A stretch of DNA of 30,497 nt from Bacillota bacterium (GTDB lineage: Bacteria > Bacillota > UBA4882 > UBA8346). Under the pieces are notes generated by a model. The model ran no database searches and was not told the DNA's origin. It was given only the letters and a program-made list of their open reading frames with translations. The position numbers and the translations under genes were made by a program. Location of the stretch: contig JAFABB010000023.1 of NCBI GenBank assembly GCA_023426245.1, positions 1-30,497 on the forward strand, given 5' to 3'. Shown here one piece after another: positions 1 to 7,560 of the stretch (positions within the stretch are counted from its first letter, which is position 1; each line of letters starts with the position of its first letter).

Positions 1-270
1 CGGCAGGGACAGCAGGAGCCACCGGAGCGACCGGGGCCACCGGACCGGCAGGGACAGCAGGAGCCACCGGAGCGACCGGGGCTACCGGACCGGCAGGGAC
101 AGCAGGAGCCACCGGAGCGACCGGGGCCACCGGACCGGCAGGGACAGCAGGAGCCACCGGAGCGACCGGGGCCACCGGACCGGCAGGGACAGCAGGAGCC
201 ACCGGAGCGACCGGGGCTACCGGACCGGCAGGGACAGCAGGAGCCACCGGAGCAACCGGAGCGACTGGAC
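1..270 (+). repeat. Near-perfect 45-bp tandem repeats encoding collagen triplets
   Basis: Five full 45-bp units begin at 1, 46, 91, 136 and 181, and a sixth at 226 decays after about 35 bp. Each encodes five G-X-Y triplets (GPA GTA GAT GAT GAT register). The only difference seen among the full copies is GCC versus GCT in one Ala codon: copies 2 and 5 have GCT, copies 1, 3 and 4 have GCC. That is what a 135-bp higher-order unit would give. A 33-bp repeat follows, at 261 and 294. Near-identity at synonymous sites indicates recent expansion or gene conversion. Confidence 0.95.
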
Positions 271-1019
271 CGACCGGAGCGGGATCAACCGGAGCGACTG
301 GACCGACCGGAGCGGGATCAACTGGAGCCACTGGAGCGACCGGAGCAAGCGGACCGACCGGGGCTACTGGGTTAGGAGCCACCGGGGCCACTGGAGCGAC
401 TGGAGCCACCGGGCCGGTTGGATCAACTGGACCAATAGGGGCCACCGGAGCTTCTGGAGCGACCGGAGCAAGCGGACCGACTGGAGCAACCGGACCGGTA
501 GGAGCAACCGGACCAGTAGGAGCCACTGGGGCTAGCGGACCGACTGGAGCCACTGGGCCAATAGGAGCTACAGGAAGTACCGGGTTTACCGGAGCAACCG
601 GACCTGGATTTCCTGCTACATTTGCCTATATCTATAACACAGTTGCAACCGATGTTGCTATCGAAGCAGATGTACCTTTGAGCACCAATGGTATCATTGC
701 TGGTTCTATAACTCATATCCCAGGGACTACCGGAGTAATCATCAACACTAGCGGTACCTATGAGATTACGTTTATGGTAGAAGCAGATCGAGTCAATCAG
801 TTTGCATTATTTGGCAACGGCACTTTAATACCTGGATCAATTTATGGCATTAATTCGGCAAATATTCAAAATACCGGCAGGGTGATTGTTTCCATAACGG
901 TCCCGACTACGATAACTATTCGGAATCATACTTCCTTCCAGCCTGTTTCGCTGTTGGCCAATATCGGCGGTTCACAGTCAAATGTCAATGCTTCGATACG
1001 GATTATTCAGTTGATATGA
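1..1019 (+). CDS. Collagen-like spore surface (BclA-type exosporium) protein, 5' partial
   Basis: The open frame enters from the left edge (first complete codon at 3) and ends with TGA at 1017-1019. About 200 residues are Gly-X-Y triplets of the GAT/GPA/GPT type, with Thr in most Y positions. A globular C-terminal domain of about 135 residues follows, starting at FAYIYNTVATDVAIEADV and containing NQFALFGNGTLIPGS, RNHTSF and NVNASIRI. This is the pattern of BclA-like exosporium filament proteins, whose C1q/TNF-like tip trimerises. The collagen stalk is expected to form a triple helix projecting from the spore, and its threonines are typical O-glycosylation sites. The N-terminal anchoring region lies outside the window, so exosporium targeting is inferred. 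A strong terminator follows, and a glycosyltransferase gene lies next. Collagen-like identity is certain; spore location is likely. Confidence 0.93.
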   Translation, partial: AGTAGATGATGATGPAGTAGATGATGATGPAGTAGATGATGATGPAGTAGATGATGATGPAGTAGATGATGATGPAGTAGATGATGATGPTGAGSTGATGPTGAGSTGATGATGASGPTGATGLGATGATGATGATGPVGSTGPIGATGASGATGASGPTGATGPVGATGPVGATGASGPTGATGPIGATGSTGFTGATGPGFPATFAYIYNTVATDVAIEADVPLSTNGIIAGSITHIPGTTGVIINTSGTYEITFMVEADRVNQFALFGNGTLIPGSIYGINSANIQNTGRVIVSITVPTTITIRNHTSFQPVSLLANIGGSQSNVNASIRIIQLI

Positions 1020-1039
1020 TTTTAAAATATAGAATGATT

Positions 1040-1068
1040 AAGGCTGACACACTCGTCAGCCTTTTTTT
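1040..1068 (+). terminator. Rho-independent terminator of the collagen-like gene
   Basis: GGCTGAC (1042-1048) pairs perfectly with GTCAGCC (1055-1061) around a 6-nt loop, extended by flanking A-T pairs and followed by seven T. It lies about 20 bp after the stop codon. Confidence 0.93.
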
Positions 1069-1159
1069 AATCATGATGAAACATTACACGCTGGCGCTGT
1101 CATTTATCTTTTGAGACGAATAAGATGGTATTAAATTTTTAAATTGAAATGAGGTTCCC

Positions 1160-2293
1160 ATGAAAAAGCTGCGGTTTCATTTGCTGGGTCTGGCCCATTT
1201 ACCCACTCATAAAGAGAACTCGGCCTGTGCTTATACACAAAAAATTGTGAAATTGGCCAGAATCATTAAAAATTATGGGCATACCCTTTATTTTTACGGC
1301 ATTGAAGGTTCAGAGGTTGAATGTGATGAATTTATCCAAGTTTCAACCCAAGAAATTTTAAAGCAAACGTATGGGGATTACAATAAGTCAAAAGAATTTT
1401 TTAAACATGATCCGAGCGATCTTGCCCATCGTACTTTCAATCAAAACGCTATTTCTGCGATATTGGAACGGAAGCAAGACCAGGATATTTTGTTATGTCC
1501 TATGGGCAATTATGATAAACCAATCGCTGATGCAGTCGGATTGCTTACTGTGGAATCAGGAATCGGTTATACCGGTGTGTTCACATCACATCGGGTATTT
1601 GAATCCTACGCCTGGATGCACTATATTTATGGAGTGTTAGGTCAGGATGATGGTGGCTGGTATGATGCAGTGATTCCCAATTATTTTGAGGTTGAGGATT
1701 TTCCCTTTCAAGCCCATAAAAAAGACTACCTTTTATACTTTGGACGCATTATCTCCAGAAAAGGTGTTCAAGTGGCATCGGATGTCGCTAAAGCCACCCA
1801 TCATCAACTCTACATTGTCGGGCAGGGCTCACTGGATAATCCCTCTGAAGGATTATCATTAGGATCAGAAAAGCATATTCAGTATTTTCCGGCCGTTGGT
1901 CCCGAGGAAAGGGCGGAATTGTTGGGAGGGGCTAAAGCGGTTTTAATGCCGACGTATTACTTGGAACCATTTGGGGGGGTTAATGTAGAAGCGCAATTAT
2001 GCGGAACGCCGGTAATTACAAGCGATTGGGGCGCTTTCCCGGAAACAGTTCTTCATGGAGTCACCGGATTTCGTTGCCGCGTTTTTGAAGAGTTCTGTTA
2101 TGCGGTCAACAACATCGAGATGATTCAACCGGAAAATTGCCGGAATTGGGCGTCCAATAATTATTCATTGGACCGGGTGGGCAGGATGTACGAGGAATAT
2201 TTTCAACGGGTTCATAATATCTTTGAACAAGGTTGGTATCAGCCCAATAGCGAACGAAAAGAACTGGAATGGCTAAACCGTTATTATCCGTGA
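1160..2293 (+). CDS. GT-B glycosyltransferase (family 4-like), probable spore-collagen glycosylation
   Basis: This 377-residue cytoplasmic protein has the two-lobed GT-B pattern. The C-terminal half carries DYLLYFGRIISRKGVQ (start of the nucleotide-sugar lobe), LYIVGQGSL, and the donor-binding EX7E motif with E269 and E277 in EPFGGVNVEAQLCGTPVI. These are characteristic of retaining GT4 enzymes. The start ATG at 1160 has GAGG at 1151-1154. The N-terminal half is less typical and the sugar donor cannot be told. Its position directly behind a threonine-rich collagen-like gene suggests it glycosylates that protein, as glycosyltransferases beside bclA genes do; this is inference from context. The terminator in between means it probably has its own promoter. 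Confidence 0.85.
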   Translation: MKKLRFHLLGLAHLPTHKENSACAYTQKIVKLARIIKNYGHTLYFYGIEGSEVECDEFIQVSTQEILKQTYGDYNKSKEFFKHDPSDLAHRTFNQNAISAILERKQDQDILLCPMGNYDKPIADAVGLLTVESGIGYTGVFTSHRVFESYAWMHYIYGVLGQDDGGWYDAVIPNYFEVEDFPFQAHKKDYLLYFGRIISRKGVQVASDVAKATHHQLYIVGQGSLDNPSEGLSLGSEKHIQYFPAVGPEERAELLGGAKAVLMPTYYLEPFGGVNVEAQLCGTPVITSDWGAFPETVLHGVTGFRCRVFEEFCYAVNNIEMIQPENCRNWASNNYSLDRVGRMYEEYFQRVHNIFEQGWYQPNSERKELEWLNRYYP

Positions 2294-2333
2294 ATCTGAT
2301 TTCGACGGAAAATAATTCTTGATTTTATAAAAA

Positions 2334-3734
2334 TTAAATTTGTTCAAGACGTTTAATAACGATATGATTTTGCCAACTTTCGCTCTTAAAACGGGCATAA
2401 AAAGCAACGCTACGGACTATCCAATCTGTATACATTCCAAGCCAGATTCCGAGGACCCCCAATTTAAAATACACACCTAAAATATATCCAAATGTGATGC
2501 GAAACAACCACATACTTCCGGCAGATACCGTTAAGGTATAAGTGACATCACCGGCGCCTTTCAGTCCGGATGGCAGGATAAAGGAGGCAGACCAGAAAGG
2601 ATTAGCCAAAATCAAGGTTCTTAATAAAAAAGTGGTTGTCTCGATGATTTCAGGATTTGGAGTATATAAGGATACCAGAAACGGAAAGAACAAGAAGCAT
2701 AAGATCACCAGGGTCATCATACAGATGTTGCCCAGTTTAAGCATATAGGCCAGATATTGACGGGCCTTCTCCCGTTCTCCCTTTCCCATATATTTCCCGA
2801 CAATGGCAGTTGAGGCCAGTCCGATGGCATTCCCGGGAACGCACATTAGACCTTGTAACGACATGCCGATATAATAAATTATAATAGGAATTGTTCCCAG
2901 AGATACAATGAAAGTTTGAGTAATTAATTTTCCGGCGTTAAAAAAAAGCGATTCCAAACTAGCCGGTATACCAATTTTAAAAATGCAATTCAATAATTCG
3001 AAATTGGGCTTATAATGAAACATTCGGCGTAACTTAAGTCCCCAAGATCCTCTTACTAAAACATATAAAGAAATGAAAGCACCCCACACTCTGGCGATTC
3101 CGATTCCTAAAGCGGCTCCAACCACTCCAAGACCGGAAAAATGGATAACCAAGAATCGTAGTTTTAAATGGATACCGAAAATGAGAATATAACTGAAGAG
3201 AATATTCATGATATTCATCAGGATTACAATTTTAGCCGGTGTCTTGGTATCACCGGCGCCACGTAATACACTACAGGAAATTGAAGTCAAAGCAATCAGC
3301 GGGTAAGTTAGTAAAGTGATCCGTAAATACGATATTGCATAATTCCTTACTTGAAAGTCAGCCGAGCCATAGAGCAACTTAATCAGCGGATAACGGAAGA
3401 TATCCAAAGAAAGTGTAATTAAAACAGCTAATAGCAGACCGGAATATAGGGCTTGTTTAACGGATTCATTGGCGTATTTAGGATTGTTTTGCCCGATGTA
3501 CTGTGCGACAACCACCGTACCACCGACAGCCAGCGCCGAAAAGAGGGCAATGAAAATTATATTTAAAGTGTCTACAATGCCGATGGCCGCTGTGGCTTCT
3601 TTTCCAATATGACTGGCCATCATTGCATTGATTACATCCATTAGGGTTATGCAGGCCTGTTCAGTAAAAACCGGAAATGTTAACGCCAATATTTCTTGAC
3701 GCATTTGCTTGTGGGAATCATCGAATTTAAACAT
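2334..3734 (-). CDS. MATE family multidrug/cation antiporter
   Basis: The 466-residue polytopic membrane protein has about 12 hydrophobic segments arranged as two homologous halves. The first half has the MATE signature region LTFPVFTEQACITLMDVINAMMASHIG and GGTVVVAQYIGQNN; the second repeats it as KIGIPASLESLFFNAGK and STAIVGKYMGKGE. The length is normal for the family. MATE proteins export cationic drugs or metabolites using Na+ or H+ gradients; the substrate is not predictable here. The ATG at 3734 is the only reasonable start (an in-frame stop lies at 3759-3761), but its Shine-Dalgarno is weak, with AAAGG about 12 nt upstream. It is convergent with the glycosyltransferase, 40 bp between stops, and I see no clear terminator there. 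Confidence 0.95.
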   Translation of the reverse strand: MFKFDDSHKQMRQEILALTFPVFTEQACITLMDVINAMMASHIGKEATAAIGIVDTLNIIFIALFSALAVGGTVVVAQYIGQNNPKYANESVKQALYSGLLLAVLITLSLDIFRYPLIKLLYGSADFQVRNYAISYLRITLLTYPLIALTSISCSVLRGAGDTKTPAKIVILMNIMNILFSYILIFGIHLKLRFLVIHFSGLGVVGAALGIGIARVWGAFISLYVLVRGSWGLKLRRMFHYKPNFELLNCIFKIGIPASLESLFFNAGKLITQTFIVSLGTIPIIIYYIGMSLQGLMCVPGNAIGLASTAIVGKYMGKGEREKARQYLAYMLKLGNICMMTLVILCFLFFPFLVSLYTPNPEIIETTTFLLRTLILANPFWSASFILPSGLKGAGDVTYTLTVSAGSMWLFRITFGYILGVYFKLGVLGIWLGMYTDWIVRSVAFYARFKSESWQNHIVIKRLEQI

Positions 3735-3781
3735 GATAGCGGGAAGCCTTTCAACCGGTTAGACTTAAAAAATGTAATTTT

Positions 3782-3794
3782 ATTATATAACATT
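3782..3794 (-). promoter_or_regulatory. Candidate extended -10 for the MATE gene
   Basis: Read on the minus strand, TGT-TATATAAT lies about 48 nt upstream of the MATE start codon. It resembles a TG-extended -10 box. No good -35 hexamer is seen at 17-18 nt, so the call is tentative. Confidence 0.3.
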
Positions 3795-3829
3795 CTATTG
3801 CAAATGAATACGAAATCTTATATTGAGCT

Positions 3830-4145
3830 GCTGAAAGGGGAAGAAACTCGTTTGGAGGTTTTAAAATCTTGTAGTTTAGGCATAAAGAGCCAGGCTAAAT
3901 AGAATGGGGGATCGATGAAATGTTAGTCTAGTGGAATTAAAGGGCGGCCTGCCGGTTTTTTCGCAGGAAACTTTCTATACAAAACTTTATTAAGCTTGAT
4001 AGTAAAGGAATCCTACCGTCGAAATTCAGGTTTTAAGCCCTGCCGGCAGATACGACGATGGGCATTTAACCGCCGCCGTTTATATTCTATCCAGTGATTG
4101 AATGAATATACTTCTGTTTTAAAAGATGAATAAAGCAGGATAATC
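3830..4145. other. Intergenic stretch without a recognised gene
   Basis: No convincing coding frame or known RNA is seen. Two small GC-rich elements stand out: CCTGC/GCAGG around a 10-nt loop (3948-3967), and the perfect palindrome CTGCCGGCAG (4040-4049) inside a larger GCCC...GGGC pairing (4037-4063). The two share the octamer CCTGCCGG. I cannot match either to a riboswitch class I know. Confidence 0.5.
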
Positions 4146-4174
4146 TTGCACTCCATAAGGCCAGGTGGTATAGT
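4146..4174 (+). promoter_or_regulatory. Sigma-A-type promoter of the nucleoid-associated protein gene
   Basis: TTGCAC (4146-4151), a 17-nt spacer and TATAGT (4169-4174), with a TGG extension directly before the -10. Transcription would begin near 4181, leaving a leader of about 58 nt before the ATG at 4239. Confidence 0.75.
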
Positions 4175-4238
4175 ATTATTTGTCCTTTTACGGGACTATT
4201 AAAAAAATTGGATAATTCTTTATCATCGAGGTGTAGTT

Positions 4239-5255
4239 ATGGATGACTCTGAAGTGATTGTTCGAAAAATTATTTTGCATATATTGGATACCAATGTTGG
4301 TACACCGGTATTATCTAATAAAGAATTAAGTCCTGACGATGAGGGTTTTGATTTCGCCGAGAGCCTGATTCAAAAGATGCTTACGGATGATAATGTAAAA
4401 AATGCTCAGTTTACCGGGGAAGCCAATCCAGTGAGAGAATGGTGTGATAACTTCAAAAGGGGTCAAAGCGATTTAATTACTGTGAGCCAAACATTGGCCA
4501 GTATGATATATGAAATCATGACTCACCAAGCCTCAATACCTGCGGCGGATTTACTTTGTTGCGAGGTATTAATTGACGGAATCCCGCATTTTGGACTTTT
4601 TAAGCTTAATTACCGTACTAACTACATTCATCATGTGGAATATCAGGGAGAGACCAATACCAATCTGCTGATAAAACAAAAAACCGTCCTTCCGGATGAG
4701 CATAAAAAGCCGGAGGAAGCGGTGTTGATTAACTTGGAGGATTTAAGTATCCGCCTTACGGAGAAAGAGTTTGAGATTGACGGCGCCAAAGACTATTATT
4801 TATCCAAGCAGTTCTTAATTTGCAGCGACCAACTGTCAACCGGCGAAAAGGCAAAAATTATTCAAAAGGTTGCTGAAAAATTGGGTGAAAAATATAATAA
4901 TGAAAAATTCGACAGTGTGGCCCGGTTGCGAAAAACTGTGGCCGAAACAATGGATACAGGCAATACGGTTACAGTAGAAAGCGTAGCCAGGGAGATATTC
5001 CGGGACGATCCTCAGGCGCAAAGGGAATATGTTCAGGAGGTTAAAGAGGCCGGTATTGAAGAGGAAGAAATTCAATTAACCGAGCGGATTGCCGAAAAGA
5101 AATTTCGTTCCCATAAAATTAAAACCGATACCGGGATTGAAATTAATTTTCCTTCTACGTATTACAATAACAAAGAGATGATTGAATTTGTCAATCAACC
5201 CAACGGAACCGTTTCCATCATTATTAAGAATGTGGGCAGGATCTCCAATAAGTAA
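4239..5255 (+). CDS. 37-kDa nucleoid-associated protein (NdpA/YejK family)
   Basis: This 338-residue cytoplasmic protein matches the nucleoid-associated protein NdpA family in length and layout. An N-terminal region begins MDDSEVIVRKIILHILD, the central part reads LLCCEVLIDGIPHFGLFKLNYR and NLLIKQKTVLP, and the C-terminal part carries FPSTYYNNKEMIEF and an NGTVSIIIKN ending. Members bind DNA and are found with the nucleoid; some phage-encoded relatives counter host defence, but the chromosomal role is poorly defined. The start is well supported by GAGGTG at 4228-4233. It is a single-gene transcription unit with its own promoter and terminator. Confidence 0.88.
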   Translation: MDDSEVIVRKIILHILDTNVGTPVLSNKELSPDDEGFDFAESLIQKMLTDDNVKNAQFTGEANPVREWCDNFKRGQSDLITVSQTLASMIYEIMTHQASIPAADLLCCEVLIDGIPHFGLFKLNYRTNYIHHVEYQGETNTNLLIKQKTVLPDEHKKPEEAVLINLEDLSIRLTEKEFEIDGAKDYYLSKQFLICSDQLSTGEKAKIIQKVAEKLGEKYNNEKFDSVARLRKTVAETMDTGNTVTVESVAREIFRDDPQAQREYVQEVKEAGIEEEEIQLTERIAEKKFRSHKIKTDTGIEINFPSTYYNNKEMIEFVNQPNGTVSIIIKNVGRISNK

Positions 5256-5340
5256 ATGTGGACCTCATCCCCATCCTAGACCGAGGTGGCATTAAAAGAC
5301 AGGAATATATTTTTGTTCGTGAAGTAACAACCGTAAATTA

Positions 5341-5371
5341 AAAAGTCAAGTTTTTTAGCTTGGCTTTTTTT
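5341..5371 (+). terminator. Rho-independent terminator
   Basis: AAAAGTCAAG (5341-5350) pairs with CTTGGCTTTT (5359-5368), including one T-G wobble, around an 8-nt loop. A T-rich run follows. It lies about 85 bp after the NdpA-family stop codon. Confidence 0.82.
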
Positions 5372-5464
5372 GTTTCTTTTTTTGGCTTAAAAACAAAAAT
5401 TTGTACCTAAAATACAAAATTGGGTTTTATTTTGATTTCTGAGATACAAAGGTTTTGAAGAGGA

Positions 5465-5495
5465 TTTACAGAACTTTTTTCCAAAATGCTATAAA
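5465..5495 (+). promoter_or_regulatory. Candidate promoter for the PucR-type regulator
   Basis: TTTACA (5465-5470), a 19-nt spacer and TATAAA (5490-5495), with TGC directly before the -10. The spacer is long but the extended -10 could compensate. It would leave a long leader of about 205 nt. The rest of 5372-5664 is AT-rich, with nothing else I can name. Confidence 0.4.
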
Positions 5496-5707
5496 ATGAG
5501 CAGAATGATAACAATTGTTTTATAGTCAGAAAGCTAAATGGGTCAGAAACAAATCATAAACCCTTATCATGCTAATCATGTCTAAAGGTTCGAATGGATT
5601 CACAGAATAAGCAAAATGTTTATTCAGACGTTCTCATTTTATGAAAAGGGTACATCCCTTACCTTTTGATAAACCTAACAACCAAGAAAATGAAGAGGTA
5701 CGATAAT

Positions 5708-7432
5708 GTGAGGAACATTACGGTAAACGATATTTTAGCATTGGAAAGCATGAAAGGCAGTAAGGTGGTTGCTGGCATAGCAGGCCTGCAACATGAGGTC
5801 CGAGCTGTGACTGTCGGCGAAATTCCCGATATTGGTAATTGCTTATATGGCAATGATTTTGTCCACACAACGGCTTGGTTTATGCGAGAAACTCCTGATG
5901 ATACAAAGATTGGGGAATGGACCCGAGAATTGATTAGGCATGGAGCCGCCGGATTAGGAATTATGACGAAACATTTCCTTGGCGCAATACCGCAAATAAT
6001 CATTGATATTGGTAATGAAATGGATTTCCCCATCATCGAATTGCCGCCTCATCTCACCCAAGCAATGGTCAGTAAGGAGATTATTAACCTGATCATGGAT
6101 TATCAGACAGAAATCCTCAAACGTACCCAGTATGCACTGAATTATTTGATGGAAACGATGCTGAACGGACAAGGCCTGAAAAATATTGCGGAAATATTGG
6201 CGAAGTTGCTCAGAAATCCGGTGGTGATTGAAAGTGCCACTTTTAAACTTTTGGCAACCGCAATTACCTCGGAGAAAAGTATGGAATTTCTCATCGCACG
6301 GCGCAACGAAAAATTTTTGACTTGCTTACGGAAGCGCTATAGCGATATTCGACTGGAGAATCGCGAAGGAAAAAGCAATAAAGCGCTCAGAGATATGTAT
6401 ATGAGAAAATTGGAATTGAGTACGGAAAACAGTTCCTGCCTTCAGATTACATTACCGATTTTAGTAAGAGGCAATCTTTATGGCTTTTTATCAGTTTTGG
6501 AGCTTGAAAATGAGTTATCTGAAGCTGATTTCGCTATTTTGGACCAAAGTAACGCCTTGATTGCCATGGAACTCTATAAGAAAACATTTTCCTTTATAGC
6601 CGAGGAAAGATGCCGTAATGAATTTCTTTCCCTCCTGCTGGACGACAAACAGGATAATGTGCAAATGATTAGACAAAGCGCCCATATGTTGGGCTTAAAT
6701 TATAAAAAAGCCTGTTTGGCCATAATCGTCAAGCTTTACTGGATAAAAATGACCGACCAAATAGCCGCCCATATCATTGATGAGGATGTAGCTCAAACTA
6801 TAACCGAAATATTGGGCCAGACCGATCCCGACGTCTTTGTAGCGGGGAGGAATGGAGAGATAGTAATCTTTTACCACCCGATTCATGATGAACAAAGCCG
6901 GAAGGTCTGCCAAAAAATCCTGAAAGCGGTTGAATCCATATACTATGTGAAAGATTTGATGATTGGCATCGGCAGAATGAGTGACAGTCTCTTAAGCCTC
7001 CGGACCAGTTATGAAGCAGCCTCAAAAGCGATTTGGATCGCTGAAAAATTTGCCATCTCCGGCAAGATAGTCGATTATCGCGATCTGGGTTTTTTTCGTT
7101 TTTTGGCAACTGATATTTGCAACAATACGGAAGCTGTGCAATTTTGTCACGATGTCATGGGAAAATTGATAGAATTCGACAAAAAGTATCACAATGACTT
7201 GCCGGAAACACTGTATATGTTTTTGAAAGAAAATTGTAGTTTTGTCAATACAGCCAAAATGATGCATATGCACGTCCATACAGTACAATACCGCATAAAA
7301 AAAATAAAGCAAATGTTATTCGTTGACCTTGACAAAATGGAAGGGCGGGCTAATCTTTGGATGGCTTTAAAAATATATCAATATATTAAAAATTTTGAAG
7401 GGATAGGGGATGAATTTAGAAATGAAAAATGA
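5708..7432 (+). CDS. PucR/CdaR-type transcriptional regulator
   Basis: The 574-residue protein starts at GTG 5708. That start has AAGAGG at 5693-5698 with a 9-nt spacer, and it gives MRNITVNDILALESMKGSKVVAG, the usual N-terminus of the PucR domain. Frames opening at TTG 5666 or ATG 5690 lack good ribosome sites. Domains in order: PucR (about 1-125), a GAF-like/linker middle, a CdaR GGDEF-like region (about 290-430), and a C-terminal PucR helix-turn-helix with LYMFLKENCSFVNTAKMM and HVHTVQYRIKKI. The family activates catabolic operons for purines, amino acids or sugar acids. No catabolic or transport operon lies beside it; the next gene is a chemoreceptor, so the target is unknown. Confidence 0.92.
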   Translation: MRNITVNDILALESMKGSKVVAGIAGLQHEVRAVTVGEIPDIGNCLYGNDFVHTTAWFMRETPDDTKIGEWTRELIRHGAAGLGIMTKHFLGAIPQIIIDIGNEMDFPIIELPPHLTQAMVSKEIINLIMDYQTEILKRTQYALNYLMETMLNGQGLKNIAEILAKLLRNPVVIESATFKLLATAITSEKSMEFLIARRNEKFLTCLRKRYSDIRLENREGKSNKALRDMYMRKLELSTENSSCLQITLPILVRGNLYGFLSVLELENELSEADFAILDQSNALIAMELYKKTFSFIAEERCRNEFLSLLLDDKQDNVQMIRQSAHMLGLNYKKACLAIIVKLYWIKMTDQIAAHIIDEDVAQTITEILGQTDPDVFVAGRNGEIVIFYHPIHDEQSRKVCQKILKAVESIYYVKDLMIGIGRMSDSLLSLRTSYEAASKAIWIAEKFAISGKIVDYRDLGFFRFLATDICNNTEAVQFCHDVMGKLIEFDKKYHNDLPETLYMFLKENCSFVNTAKMMHMHVHTVQYRIKKIKQMLFVDLDKMEGRANLWMALKIYQYIKNFEGIGDEFRNEK

Positions 7433-7560
7433 AACAACATTTGAGGAAAATCCATGGATTTATCAAACTGGCCGGGCTGAAACTTCGGCTCAACACCAGT
7501 AAAGATGCGATAACTTTCTAGAAGTCTGACTGATTGAAATGTAAAGGGGAGGAATAATTG

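Noticed and set aside
1..270. Regular short repeats resembling a CRISPR array
   Set aside because: The 45-bp units are contiguous with no unique spacers and translate as collagen triplets.
423..716. Minus-strand open frame of 97 codons opposite the collagen gene
   Set aside because: It is the antisense of Gly-X-Y codons, giving a Ser/Gly/Cys-rich low-complexity product with no ribosome site.
3696..3902. 68-codon plus-strand frame overlapping the start of the MATE gene
   Set aside because: It overlaps a firm gene in antisense, lacks a ribosome site and has no recognisable content.
5666..5707. Upstream TTG/ATG starts for the PucR-type regulator
   Set aside because: They lack a spaced ribosome site and add a non-family basic stretch; GTG 5708 has AAGAGG and the family N-terminus.
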